A stretch of 64,000 bases of DNA. Origin: Conexivisphaerales archaeon (GTDB lineage Archaea > Thermoproteota > Nitrososphaeria > Conexivisphaerales > DTJL01). Position numbers and translations under genes: made by a program. The notes beneath the pieces are model-generated. The model did no database searches. It saw nothing but the letters and a program-made list of their open reading frames with translations, and had not been told where the DNA came from. Positions 51,161 through 60,162 of this stretch are shown piece by piece. Position 1 is the stretch's first letter, and the number at the start of each line of letters is the position of its first letter. Location of the stretch: positions 18,601-82,600 of the forward strand of contig JAVYTR010000009.1 of NCBI GenBank assembly GCA_038728585.1, given 5' to 3'.

Positions 51161-52183
51161 TTGCCCCAGCTCAGAACAGATTACACATCCAGGTCTGTTT
51201 CACTCATACCTCCCAATTCCGGCAACCCTTCGGCAGACGACTCTGACGAATGTAACTACTGCAAGGGGAAGGAGTCAAGCACTCCTCCTGCGGAGCTGGT
51301 ACTTATCGACAGATTCGGAGGTATAGTGAAGACATCCGACAGCGAGGAGGAGAGGCAGTCAGACTGGGTTGCAAGGGTATTCAAGAGTCCCAGGCCGATA
51401 ATCTTCGACGACCCGAGCATGGGATATAGCGATGAGCCTTTGCTTGCAGAGCCTGCAACTGGCAGCCATTACATAGTCATAACATCACCCAGGCATGAGG
51501 ATGCCTTTCATAGCGCTCCTGTCAACCAGATATCTAACGGGCTCCTTGCGATGCAGGAGCAGATGAAGACGCTTTACCAGGGGAAAGGAATATCTTATGT
51601 TGCAGCATATTCCAATTACAGGCCAGGAAAGGGGAGGGCTTCACATCCACAGATCGAACTTCTAAGCATAAACAGGATACCTCCGACCATAGAAAGGGAG
51701 CTTGAAGCGACGGATGAAGTATACAACGAACTCTCTCTTTGCCCGATGTGCAGAATAGTCAACGTCGAAACCGGAGGCCCCAGGCAGATACTCAGCACTG
51801 ACAGCTATGTTGCGTTTGTTCCCTGGGCACCGATTCATGATATGGAGTTCTGGATAGTCCCCAGAAAGCATCAGAGAAGCTTCCTCAAGATGACCCAGAA
51901 CCAGCTGAAGGAGCTTGCACTGATGATGAGGTGTACCATCGGGGGGCTTGTCAAGCTGAAGAGCAATGGTCTTAACTACAGCGTATCTTTTCACACAGCT
52001 CCAGAAAGAAAACAGCAATCTCAGTATCACTGGCACATCGAAGTCCATCCTTCAGACAGGCCTCTTGGTGCCCTCGAGGCAGGGTTCGGTGTTTATGTTA
52101 TGGATAAGCCCCCTGAGGCTGCCGCTGAGAAGCTAGGAAGAAGTTCAAGAAGGGAGATGGCAGAGCTGCTGGGGGTCAAGTAA
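51161..52183 (+). CDS. galT: Galactose-1-phosphate uridylyltransferase-like protein
   Basis: HIT-superfamily nucleotidyltransferase that exchanges UMP between UDP-glucose and galactose-1-phosphate, or a related phosphorylase. The start LPQLRTDYTSRSVSLIPP aligns with the GalT N-terminus; zinc cysteines appear in CNYCKG and CPMC; SHPQIEL and YHWHIEVHP stand for the HPHxQ catalytic and second His regions. The first is altered (SHPQ), so specificity may differ. The frame is open to GTG 51125, but CTTAAAAG there looks like the TATA box, making TTG 51161 the better start. Confidence 0.8.
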   Translation: MPQLRTDYTSRSVSLIPPNSGNPSADDSDECNYCKGKESSTPPAELVLIDRFGGIVKTSDSEEERQSDWVARVFKSPRPIIFDDPSMGYSDEPLLAEPATGSHYIVITSPRHEDAFHSAPVNQISNGLLAMQEQMKTLYQGKGISYVAAYSNYRPGKGRASHPQIELLSINRIPPTIERELEATDEVYNELSLCPMCRIVNVETGGPRQILSTDSYVAFVPWAPIHDMEFWIVPRKHQRSFLKMTQNQLKELALMMRCTIGGLVKLKSNGLNYSVSFHTAPERKQQSQYHWHIEVHPSDRPLGALEAGFGVYVMDKPPEAAAEKLGRSSRREMAELLGVK

Positions 52184-52192
52184 AAGTAAGAC

Positions 52193-52579
52193 CTAGCTAT
52201 CAACAGAAAATCTGAAAACTTCAAAAGAACCTTTGAGCTGCATCTTATCCATCGTTACAGTCATACCAGCCCTAAGCTCTTCAGGTCTCTTTACCTCTAT
52301 CTGGCTCAGAACCTTCACTCCATTCTCCAGCTCAACCATGCCTATCACCATCGGCTCCATACCCATGAACTCCTTTGATGTAACGTTCAGCAAAGTATAG
52401 CTGAGCAGCTTTCCCTTGCGTGGCATGGGTGCATCAACTATTCTTTCGCTTCCGCAGGCTCTGCATCTTGCAGGAGGGGGAAAATACTCCTTACCACAGT
52501 CCTGACATCTGCCTCCTATAAGCTCTGAGTACCTGTCTTTGAGCCTCTCGTATGAAATGGGGTTCATACGGCCTTTCAC
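52193..52579 (-). CDS. Zinc-ribbon OB-fold protein (DUF35), thiolase partner
   Basis: A 128-residue protein with an N-terminal rubredoxin-like zinc ribbon (CQDCGKEYFPPPARCRACG) and an OB fold after it (GKLLSYTLLNV, then VKVLSQIEV). In archaea these proteins hold acetoacetyl-CoA thiolase and HMG-CoA synthase together and channel acetoacetyl-CoA. The GTG start at 52579 overlaps the thiolase stop by 4 bases; an in-frame ATG at 52567 is an alternative. HMG-CoA synthase is not in the window. Confidence 0.88.
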   Translation of the reverse strand: MKGRMNPISYERLKDRYSELIGGRCQDCGKEYFPPPARCRACGSERIVDAPMPRKGKLLSYTLLNVTSKEFMGMEPMVIGMVELENGVKVLSQIEVKRPEELRAGMTVTMDKMQLKGSFEVFRFSVDS

Positions 52580-53733
52580 ACACCTCCCCTCAGGATTGTG
52601 ATAACTGTTGTAGTATCGACCCCTCCCATGTTGTGGGTAAGTCCGATTCTGGCATCAGGAACTTGGCAGAGGCCTGCCTGGCCAGACAGCTGAAGGTATG
52701 CTTCAGCTATTTCGTACACACCTGATGCTCCAACAGGATGACCCCTAGCTTTCAGCCCGCCAAACGTGTTGATAGGCAGTTCTCCTTTAATTTCAAACCT
52801 GCCTCTCTGCGCTTCCTTCCCTGCCCTTCCCTTTTCGCAAAGTCCGATACTTTCCAGGGTCAAAGCTGAAGTTATGCTGAATGCATCATGTATCTCCATG
52901 AAGTCAAAGTCTCCAAGCTTCACACCTGACTTCTCAAGAGCCCTTTTCGCTGCAGACCTTGTTGCGGTGTAGTCCAATGGGTCCTGTCTCTCTGCGAGAC
53001 CCAGCTGGTTGACAGCAACTTCAGAGGAGAGGATTTCAACCCTCTGACCTTTCAGCCTGTCTGCTATCTCTTCGTTTACAATAAGCAGAGATGCTGCGCC
53101 ATCGCATAGAGGCGAGCTGTCAAGCAGCCTGATCGGGTCGGAGATTATAGGGCTATTGACCACATCCTCCACCTGTATCATCTTTTTGAACATAGCATGA
53201 GGTGAGTTTAGAGCGTTTTTGTGGGAGAGAACGGGAAACTCTGCAAGTTCTTCCGGTTTGGCGGCATACCTGTCCAGGTACATTCTGTAGGTGAGCGCAT
53301 TGAGCGATGTAAAGGTAGCCCCAAGAGACGCACCAAACTCCTGGTTATCAGCCATCGCCAGAGCTGAAGTGGCTTCGTTGACATCAAGGTCAGTCATCTT
53401 TTCTACACCAGTCACAAGAACTGCAGAGCTTTCTCCTGACTTTATTGCGAGGTATGCATTGTGCACAGCCACTCCTCCAGACCCGCATGCAGCTTCAACC
53501 TTGTATGCTGGTATGTTGCCAAGTCCGAGCAGGGTGGAGAGGTATGCTCCCAGATGCTCCTGTCTTGAGCCCACGCCGCTGAACATGTTTCCTACTATAA
53601 CCCTATCCGGAATCAGCTCCGGCCTCTGCCTCATCGCCTGAAGGCTCGCTTCAGCCATCAGGTCGCCTATTCCCTTCTCCTTCAGCTTTCCAACCTTGAC
53701 CAGTCCGCACGAGGCGATGAATACCCTTTCCAC
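52576..53733 (-). CDS. Thiolase (acetyl-CoA C-acetyltransferase family)
   Basis: Condenses acyl-CoA units, most likely two acetyl-CoA for the mevalonate pathway of archaeal lipids, or acts in fatty acid breakdown. Active-site features: VEAACGSGGVAVHNA with the nucleophilic cysteine near residue 84, MEIHDAFSITSALT, and GLKARGHPVGASGVYEIA. The final CxG region of degradative thiolases is replaced by THNMGG, as in archaeal acetoacetyl-CoA thiolases. 385 residues, GTG start, co-translated with the DUF35 partner. Confidence 0.9.
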   Translation of the reverse strand: MERVFIASCGLVKVGKLKEKGIGDLMAEASLQAMRQRPELIPDRVIVGNMFSGVGSRQEHLGAYLSTLLGLGNIPAYKVEAACGSGGVAVHNAYLAIKSGESSAVLVTGVEKMTDLDVNEATSALAMADNQEFGASLGATFTSLNALTYRMYLDRYAAKPEELAEFPVLSHKNALNSPHAMFKKMIQVEDVVNSPIISDPIRLLDSSPLCDGAASLLIVNEEIADRLKGQRVEILSSEVAVNQLGLAERQDPLDYTATRSAAKRALEKSGVKLGDFDFMEIHDAFSITSALTLESIGLCEKGRAGKEAQRGRFEIKGELPINTFGGLKARGHPVGASGVYEIAEAYLQLSGQAGLCQVPDARIGLTHNMGGVDTTTVITILRGGV

Positions 53734-53780
53734 AAGCAGACTTCTCCAGATACCCAGCTATAATCTTATTTGTATTCGTT

Positions 53781-53957
53781 CTAGATTGCCTTTATCTGCT
53801 TTACAACAGGGGGCCTTGCCTTCCTAAAGACCTTGTAGCCGCAGATGCACTTTATTTCAGGAAGTGAAAGAAGCTCTTCACTTGTGACCTTTGTTCCACA
53901 TCTGACGCATTCGTAGACTATACCGCCTTTCTGCTGTTTTGTCTCATCTTCAGCCAA
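53781..53957 (-). CDS. rpoP: DNA-directed RNA polymerase subunit P (Rpb12 homologue)
   Basis: Small zinc subunit of archaeal RNA polymerase. The zinc knuckle is VYECVRCGTKVTSEEL then IKCICGYKVFRKARPPVVK, the standard RpoP ending. The frame is open to GTG 53966; the TTG at 53957 with AAAGGTGG just upstream gives a 58-residue protein and is preferred. Lies alone between thiolase and the aminotransferase gene. Confidence 0.88.
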   Translation of the reverse strand: MAEDETKQQKGGIVYECVRCGTKVTSEELLSLPEIKCICGYKVFRKARPPVVKQIKAI

Positions 53958-53992
53958 AACTACCACCTTTCTGCTTCGTCATTCTCTCTTCT

Positions 53993-55102
53993 TTAAGTAT
54001 TTCCGAATGTCCTTGCAAGGATCGCCATCTCTTCGACTTCTTCTAGCTTTACCCCCGGATGAACGGGCAGGGATAATACGTGCTTGGCAGCATCTTCTGT
54101 CCTCTTTAAGTTTGCAGAGTAAAGTGATTTGTAGTAGGGTGTCTGATGAACCGGAGGGTCATAATAGACTATCGCCCCGTATCCTGCTGCCCTTAGCCTC
54201 TGCATCAGAGCATCCCTCATGTTCTTTACATAGACTGTGTAAAGGTAATAGTTGTACCTCTTTCCTGCAGGTTCTGCTGGAGGTATTATATTCTCAGAAT
54301 TCTTCAGCCTCTCTGTAAAGGCCAACGCGTTTCTCCTCCTTATCTGTATGAAATTCTCTATCTTCTTTATCTGCTCGACCCCCAGCGCAGCCTCGACTTC
54401 TGGCATTCTCATGTTCAATCCGAGCAGAGTGGTATCATATCCCTGCACCATCCCGTGGTTTCTTATCATCCTGAGCTTCCGAGCCAGCTCTTCGTCGTTT
54501 GTAGCTATCGCGCCTCCTTCACCTGTAGTTATCACCTTGCTTGGGTAGAAGCTGAAACAACCAAGCAACGCCTTTGAGCCTGTGTAGCTGCCCTGGTCCA
54601 TACTGCCAAGGCTCTGTGCAGCATCCTCGATAACAGCTATTCCCCTGGGCCTAGCTATTTCGTTTATCTCATCTATCTTAGCAGGATTACCATACAGGTC
54701 AACAGGAATTATGGCCTTTGTCTTCTCAGTCAGTTTCGCTCTTACGTCTTCAGGGTCTATGCAGTAATCCTCCAGGCTTATGTCCGCAAACACTATCTCT
54801 GCACCTACAGCCTTTACAACGTTTGCAGTGGCAGCAAAGGTGAAAGAAGGAAGTATGACTTCGTCTCCCCTTTGAATGTTACATGCCATCAGCGAAGCTA
54901 GCAGTGCAGAAGTTCCAGAGTTCACAGCAACGACGTCCTTTACCTTCAAATATGAAGCAAGCGCCCTTTCAAACTCCCTGACCTTCTTCCCTCCGTCGAA
55001 AGAGGAAGAAGTGAGGTTTGCTTCTTTCAGAACTTCAGCAACCGCTTTTGCTTCATCATCTCCAAGAAACGGTCTGTTGATCGGTACCCTAACTCCGTCC
55101 AT
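53993..55102 (-). CDS. DegT/DnrJ/EryC1/StrS-family sugar aminotransferase
   Basis: PLP enzyme that aminates a keto-sugar nucleotide for glycans. NRPFLGDDEAKAVAEVLK at the start, AVNSGTSALLASLMAC, VIEDAAQSLGS (PLP-phosphate and ring contacts), then CFSFYPSKVITTGEGGAI with the Schiff-base lysine, and RMPEVEAALGVEQ. 369 residues is typical. No other nucleotide-sugar genes are adjacent, so its product sugar is unknown; N-glycans or surface polysaccharide are likely. Confidence 0.92.
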   Translation of the reverse strand: MDGVRVPINRPFLGDDEAKAVAEVLKEANLTSSSFDGGKKVREFERALASYLKVKDVVAVNSGTSALLASLMACNIQRGDEVILPSFTFAATANVVKAVGAEIVFADISLEDYCIDPEDVRAKLTEKTKAIIPVDLYGNPAKIDEINEIARPRGIAVIEDAAQSLGSMDQGSYTGSKALLGCFSFYPSKVITTGEGGAIATNDEELARKLRMIRNHGMVQGYDTTLLGLNMRMPEVEAALGVEQIKKIENFIQIRRRNALAFTERLKNSENIIPPAEPAGKRYNYYLYTVYVKNMRDALMQRLRAAGYGAIVYYDPPVHQTPYYKSLYSANLKRTEDAAKHVLSLPVHPGVKLEEVEEMAILARTFGNT

Positions 55103-55189
55103 CCCACTGCTGGATGCTGGAGGTAAGCTTTTAGGTCTTACGAAAGTCGTCTTATCTCACGCGTCCTATGACCGCTACCTCTTGCACCA

Positions 55190-55217
55190 CTGATTAATCA
55201 ACTAATTGCTTAATCAG
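55190..55217. repeat. Inverted repeat at the tyrS 3' end
   Basis: CTGATTAA (55190-55197) and TTAATCAG (55210-55217) are inverted copies around 12 bases; the inner arm covers the tyrS stop. AT-rich and without a strong T run, so a role in termination is only possible. Confidence 0.35.
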
Positions 55218-56272
55218 ATCAAAAGCGCCTTTATTGCATCGACTTTTCTTTCAAAGTGCTTTCTGATATCCCTCACCATCTCGTCGATCTCCTTGGCAAC
55301 AGCAAACTTCAAATCTGCTGGGTGAAGTTTTCCCTCAGAGTAGGTCTTTTCTACTTCCTGATACGATGTAAAGATGATATCACCTCCGAACTTTGCAGGC
55401 CTCTCTACTTTGAATTCCTTCTTCTCATGGAAGACTAGTAGTCTGACGTATTGCAGCACTGGATTCATTTTAACTTCACCCGGTGGGCAGAATGCCCTCT
55501 GCATCTTGCTCTCTATCTCTTCCCTGCTGTCGTGTATGAATATAGATGCCTCAGGGTGGCTCTTGCTCATCTTGCTCGATACGATTATGTCCTGCTCCTC
55601 CTCTTCATCCAGCCCAGCCCCCTCCGGTTTTCTCAGACCTAGGAGCAGTTCATGATGAAGTGCAACAGGCGGTTTCCATCCGAGCTTTGGGTAGACTTCC
55701 CTTGCAAGCATGTGCACCTTTCTCTGGTCCATCCCTGCATGAGCTATATCAGCCTGAAGTTCATGGATATCTACTCCCTGCATCGGAGGGTAAAAGTACT
55801 GCGCCAGGTCCAGCTTCTCCTTCGAGCTTCTTCCCATTATGGTAAGTGTTCTTGTTGCCCTTGCAACTGACACATGCTTGCTGAACTCCAGCACGTTCTT
55901 CCAGTAGTTATCATTTCCTCTGTACAGGTCGCTGCCTAGAACGATTCTCACTCCAGGCACAAAGAATCTGAAAGCATCTTCATAGTACTCAGCAGCCTGC
56001 CTTATCCTATCCCAGTCTCCTCCAAGCTTTCTGTTGATCGCGCTGTGCCAGTCAGCCAGATAGACTGTAGTGTTCACACCCGCAGCTGTCAGGTCTCTCA
56101 GCTTGAACCCGGTAAGTACTAGGCTTCCAAGGTGAAGTAGCCCGCTTATCTCCAGGCCTATGTAGTGTCCTGGCTTCTCCTTCTCCTCAAACAGCTTTCT
56201 CAGCTCTTCCTGTGTAATTACCTCTTGGGTTGGAGGCCTGATAGCCAGCTCGACCCTCTTATCTGTTTCCAT
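55214..56272 (-). CDS. tyrS: Tyrosyl-tRNA synthetase
   Basis: Class I enzyme that charges tRNA-Tyr. GHYIGLEISGLLHLGSLVLTG (HIGH equivalent HLGS), the tyrosine pocket YLADWHSAINRKLGGDWDRI and IHELQADIAHAGMDQRK, and the VSSKMSKSHPEASIFIHD motif are visible. 352 residues corresponds to the archaeal TyrRS with the short C-terminal domain. Start ATG, 9 bases after the small membrane-protein gene. Confidence 0.93.
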   Translation of the reverse strand: METDKRVELAIRPPTQEVITQEELRKLFEEKEKPGHYIGLEISGLLHLGSLVLTGFKLRDLTAAGVNTTVYLADWHSAINRKLGGDWDRIRQAAEYYEDAFRFFVPGVRIVLGSDLYRGNDNYWKNVLEFSKHVSVARATRTLTIMGRSSKEKLDLAQYFYPPMQGVDIHELQADIAHAGMDQRKVHMLAREVYPKLGWKPPVALHHELLLGLRKPEGAGLDEEEEQDIIVSSKMSKSHPEASIFIHDSREEIESKMQRAFCPPGEVKMNPVLQYVRLLVFHEKKEFKVERPAKFGGDIIFTSYQEVEKTYSEGKLHPADLKFAVAKEIDEMVRDIRKHFERKVDAIKALLI

Positions 56273-56281
56273 ATCTGAACT

Positions 56282-56620
56282 CTACCATGCTGCCGAGCAG
56301 GCTATCAACGAAAGGAGGATAAAAACAAGTGCCCCAGCTATTCCAGCAACTTCAATGAGGAAGTAGGTCTGGCCAGAGTAAAGGGTGGAATCCACGGATG
56401 CGGCATATGCTATAACTGCAAAAGCAGCTGACAGCATCGCTGATGACCCGCAGTAAAAGAGCCTGCCTATATTGCCTGAGCTAAAGAAAGAAACAGCTGC
56501 CAGAACCAACGTTGCTATACCCAGCAGGATAAATGATGCGATATGAACTGCACCTTCCGCGATCATCGCAAGGGAAACTGCTGCATTCACACCTACAAGT
56601 AATGTTTTAACTGCATTCAT
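56282..56620 (-). CDS. Small four-helix membrane protein
   Basis: A 112-residue protein without a recognised family. Four hydrophobic stretches are seen, near residues 5-25, 25-47, 52-75 and 85-110, joined by very short loops. Start ATG at 56620, with an in-frame alternative four codons upstream. It precedes tyrS by 9 bases on the same strand and is divergent from polB. It may be an energy- or stress-related membrane protein, but there is no motif to decide. Confidence 0.55.
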   Translation of the reverse strand: MNAVKTLLVGVNAAVSLAMIAEGAVHIASFILLGIATLVLAAVSFFSSGNIGRLFYCGSSAMLSAAFAVIAYAASVDSTLYSGQTYFLIEVAGIAGALVFILLSLIACSAAW

Positions 56621-56722
56621 CTTACATCCCACTGCCCTTTTACCGTCATATAATTAAGAAAATCTGATGCTTCGTTAACGGTTATAGCCATGCAGATATA
56701 GCTCCATACGGGAAGGGTTGTC

Positions 56723-59260
56723 ATGGCCTTAGCCAGCGATCTTATCAACAAGATAAGAAAGAGTCAGGAGGATACTAATGAGCTTGAATCAGGCCTGCTC
56801 ATAGGGGCAGGTTATGATGGAGAAAAGAAGCTCGCATTTCTCAAGTTCTACGATACATCTACAGACACTATAAGGCTGTATTATGATAAGTCAGGTCACA
56901 AGCCTTACTGCTACTCAAAGTTACCACCAGAAGAACTGGTTTCTGTCAAGAGGAGACCTGACGTTATAGATATAATACCTGTCCAGAAGAAGGACCTCAT
57001 TTCTGACAGGGTAATAACAGTCAGCAAAATAATTACCTCGGACCCCCTCGCAATCGGAGGAGGCCAGAAGTCGATCAGAGACGAAATCGAAGCGTATGAG
57101 GCTGACATAAAGTACTACGAGAACTATATCTACGACCTGCAGCTTCAGATGGGTACATACTACAAGATAACTGCAGGCAAACTGGAGCCTGTTCCATACC
57201 AGCCTGCTGGAGGAATATTGGACATACTCCGCAAGAGCACAGAGAATGCAAGCCCGATGCTTGCAGACTACATAAGAGATTGGGCACTTCTCCTAACACA
57301 GCCACAGCCCGAGTTCAAGAGGGCTGCCCTGGATATAGAGGTCTTTTCGCCTGATGAAAACAGGCTGCCCGACGCAACAAAGGCAGAATATCCTGTCATA
57401 AGCGCTGCCCTTGTAGGGAGCGATGGGAAGAAGACAGTCTTCCTTCTGGAGAGGTCAGAAGTTCAGAGGGGGGAGATGAATCTGCCAAAAGATGTCAACC
57501 TGAAGATGTTCACGAGTGAAGGTGAACTGATCCTCTCACTCTTCGATGCGATGCTCGAATATCCGATCATAATAACGTACAACGGGGACCAGTTCGACCT
57601 GGCATATCTCTATAACAGGGCTTCAAACATGGATATTCCGAAGGAAGCGATTCCTATAAGCATGGGTAGAGAGCAGGCGAACCTGAAGCATGGCCTGCAT
57701 GTTGACCTGTACAAAGCTTACAACAACAAGTCGATACAGGTATACGCGTTTGGAAACAAGTATTCTGAGCATACTCTGAACGCAATAGCTTCAGCTCTTC
57801 TCGGAAGGGAAAAGGTTGAGACGGAAGAGGGGATCAGCCTTCTTTCTCTGGCTACCCTGGCTTATTACAATTACATCGATGCTGAGATAACTCTTGAACT
57901 GACTTCGTTCAATAATAGCGTCTTCATGAAGCTATTCACAACCATCTGCAGGATCTCAAAGATGCCGCTCGAGGACGCATTCAGGATGAACGTCTCGAAC
58001 TGGATAAAGAGCCTTATGATCTATGAGCACAGGAAGTGGAATGCTCTGGTGCCGAGAAAGGAGGACCTAGAAGCTAAGGGTACCGCTTCTTCAGAGGCTA
58101 TAATCAAGGGGAAGAAGTACAAGGGTGGGCTTGTGATAGAGCCATTGCCCGGGGTGCATTTCAATGCAGTTGTGCTCGACTTTGCGTCACTCTACCCCAG
58201 CATAATAAAGGTCTACAACCTATCGTACGAGACTGTAAACTGTCCACATCCAGAGTGCAGAACGAACAAGATACCAGAAACCGAGCACTGGGTCTGCAGA
58301 ATCAGGACTGGGATAACAAGCCTGCTTATAGGCTCGCTCAGGGATGTAAGAGTAGGTTACTTCAAGAGCCTTGCCAAGAGGCTCGGCATATCAAAGCAGG
58401 AGAAGGAATTCTACAACGTGATATCCCAGAGCCTTAAGGTAATTCTCAACGCAAGCTACGGCGTTATGGGCTTTGAAAGTTTTGCACTTTACTGTCTGCC
58501 TGTTGCTGAAGCAACTGCTGCACTTGGCAGATACAGCATCTCCAGGACCATAGAGAAGGCGAAGAGTCTCGGGATAGTCGTCGCCTACGGAGACACAGAT
58601 TCACTGTTTCTGAAGGCGCCGAAGAAGGAGCAGGTAGAGGAGATGCTGGACTGGGCAAAGAAGGAGCTTGGCATAGAGCTAGAAATAGACAAAGAATACA
58701 GGTATGCAGCTTTCTCTGCCAGAAAGAAGAACTACTTAGGGGTCTACAAGGACGGCAGTGTTGAAGTGAAGGGATTAACTGGCAAAAAATCGAACGTTCC
58801 TGAATTCATCAAGCAGGCATTTTCTGAGGTAGTTGGAGTACTGGCAGAGGTCCAGACACCTGAAGACTTCGAAAGGGCTAGGGAAAAGATCAGGGAATTG
58901 CTCAGGGCAAAATACCTTGACCTGAAGGCGAAGAAGATACCTCTTGACCAGCTTGCATTCAGGGTTATGCTGAACAAGGCGCTGGATAGATACACTGATA
59001 CAACCCCACAGCATGTAAAGGCAGCACAGATACTACAGAAGAGAGGAAAGGAGATCAAGGCCGGAGAGATAATCTCCTACGTCAAAACAGTTGGGGGAAC
59101 AGGCGTGAAGCCTGTTGAGTATGCAAAGCCTGAAGAAATAGACGTCGATAAGTATGTTGAGTATATGAGAGGTACTTTTGACCAGATCCTTGATGCACTG
59201 GGATATGAGTTCGACGAAATCCTTGGCGCAACTAAACTCGAAGACTTCTTCTTTGGATAG
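56723..59260 (+). CDS. polB: Family B DNA polymerase
   Basis: Replicative or repair polymerase, 845 residues. Exonuclease motif I is ALDIEVFSPDENRLPD near residue 203, Exo II contains TYNGDQFDLAYLYNRA, and Exo III has YYNYIDAEITLEL. The polymerase palm has VVLDFASLYPSIIKVYN (motif A), KVILNASYGVMGFES (motif B) and VVAYGDTDSLFL (motif C). The pattern matches the PolB1-like enzymes of the TACK group. An ATG start lies after GGAAGGG. Proofreading residues appear intact. Single gene, followed by the ATP synthase promoter. Confidence 0.95.
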   Translation: MALASDLINKIRKSQEDTNELESGLLIGAGYDGEKKLAFLKFYDTSTDTIRLYYDKSGHKPYCYSKLPPEELVSVKRRPDVIDIIPVQKKDLISDRVITVSKIITSDPLAIGGGQKSIRDEIEAYEADIKYYENYIYDLQLQMGTYYKITAGKLEPVPYQPAGGILDILRKSTENASPMLADYIRDWALLLTQPQPEFKRAALDIEVFSPDENRLPDATKAEYPVISAALVGSDGKKTVFLLERSEVQRGEMNLPKDVNLKMFTSEGELILSLFDAMLEYPIIITYNGDQFDLAYLYNRASNMDIPKEAIPISMGREQANLKHGLHVDLYKAYNNKSIQVYAFGNKYSEHTLNAIASALLGREKVETEEGISLLSLATLAYYNYIDAEITLELTSFNNSVFMKLFTTICRISKMPLEDAFRMNVSNWIKSLMIYEHRKWNALVPRKEDLEAKGTASSEAIIKGKKYKGGLVIEPLPGVHFNAVVLDFASLYPSIIKVYNLSYETVNCPHPECRTNKIPETEHWVCRIRTGITSLLIGSLRDVRVGYFKSLAKRLGISKQEKEFYNVISQSLKVILNASYGVMGFESFALYCLPVAEATAALGRYSISRTIEKAKSLGIVVAYGDTDSLFLKAPKKEQVEEMLDWAKKELGIELEIDKEYRYAAFSARKKNYLGVYKDGSVEVKGLTGKKSNVPEFIKQAFSEVVGVLAEVQTPEDFERAREKIRELLRAKYLDLKAKKIPLDQLAFRVMLNKALDRYTDTTPQHVKAAQILQKRGKEIKAGEIISYVKTVGGTGVKPVEYAKPEEIDVDKYVEYMRGTFDQILDALGYEFDEILGATKLEDFFFG

Positions 59261-59297
59261 AGTCTAGAGTCTGGGTTCGAGTCTTTTCTAACAAAAA

Positions 59298-59308
59298 GTT
59301 ATATAACC
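59298..59308 (+). promoter_or_regulatory. TATA box of the ATP synthase operon
   Basis: GTTATATAACC is centred about 43 bp before the atpK ATG. Transcription would begin near 59328, giving a short leader that includes AGGTG at 59331-59335, a ribosome binding site 10 bases from the ATG. Unlike many genes here this one appears to have a leader. Confidence 0.6.
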
Positions 59309-59345
59309 CAGAAATTCTGCCCTGCTTTACAGGTGTACTGCTGAA

Positions 59346-59567
59346 ATGCCTACAGATCCAAATCTTGCTCTTGCTGCTGCAATTGTTATTGCCGGAGGTC
59401 TCATAGGGACTGGTATAGCTCAGCAAGGTATAGGAGCAGCGGGAATGGGTATTATAGCCGAGAAGCCTGAGAAGTTCGGCCAGGTGCTGTTCTTCTTCGT
59501 CATCCCTGAAACTCTGTGGATAATCGGGTTCGTTCTTGGAGTAATACTGCTGCTGGGTATACTTTAG
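59346..59567 (+). CDS. atpK: A-type ATP synthase proteolipid subunit K (c)
   Basis: Forms the rotating membrane ring. A 73-residue, two-helix hairpin: AAAIVIAGGLIGTGIAQQGIGAAG then FFVIPETLWIIGFVLGVILL (split in two), with the ion-carrying glutamate in PETLWI. This is the single-hairpin (8-kDa) type with one carboxylate per hairpin. First gene of the ATP synthase operon; order K-E-C-F-A is classical for archaea, though a gene for the stator subunit a/I is not adjacent. Confidence 0.93.
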   Translation: MPTDPNLALAAAIVIAGGLIGTGIAQQGIGAAGMGIIAEKPEKFGQVLFFFVIPETLWIIGFVLGVILLLGIL

Positions 59568-59583
59568 AGTGAGACGGGTCCCC

Positions 59584-60162
59584 ATGGGAACCGAAACACA
59601 GTCAGGAGCTGAGGCGCTACTCAGGGAACTGGAGAGAAAGAAGCAGAAAGAGCTCAGCTCCATCGAAGAGGAATTCAAAAAGAAGGCGGAGGAACTCGAG
59701 AGACAGGCAAGGGCTGAAATACAGTCGATTCAGAGGAGGGCGGAAGCTGAATCAGCTATCAGGGCTCAGAGTGAGACGAACAGGATTATAGGTGCTGCAA
59801 GGCTCGAAGCAAAGAGGCTGCTCTTCGACGCAATGGAGAAGATGATGTCTTCTAACGTTCAGAGGTTGAACGAACTTCTGAAGAGCTATGTTGAAAGCGA
59901 ATCCTACAGGAAGCTTCTCCTCAGAATGGCAAAATATGCCTCTTCAAGGCTTGGAAAAGGAATGCTGGTATCATGCAGGGCAGAGGATAAGCAGTTGCTG
60001 AACAGCAATGGATACAAGACAGTCGACAACGACCTTCAGTGTCTGGGTGGAATAAAAGCTTATGATGCTTCAAAGACTCTTGAGCTTGACCTGACTTTTG
60101 AAGAGCTGCTCAGGATGAAGGATGAACAAATCAGGTCTGCAATCATGGAGAAGATAGGCTGA
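59584..60162 (+). CDS. atpE: A-type ATP synthase subunit E
   Basis: Peripheral stalk subunit. Residues 1-100 form a long charged coiled coil (ELERKKQKELSSIEEEFKK and following), and the C-terminal 90 residues are the globular domain with VDNDLQCLGGIKAYDASK, the recognised VxxxCxGGIxxxD motif. ATG at 59584; the frame is open to GTG 59569. Directly follows atpK. Confidence 0.93.
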   Translation: MGTETQSGAEALLRELERKKQKELSSIEEEFKKKAEELERQARAEIQSIQRRAEAESAIRAQSETNRIIGAARLEAKRLLFDAMEKMMSSNVQRLNELLKSYVESESYRKLLLRMAKYASSRLGKGMLVSCRAEDKQLLNSNGYKTVDNDLQCLGGIKAYDASKTLELDLTFEELLRMKDEQIRSAIMEKIG

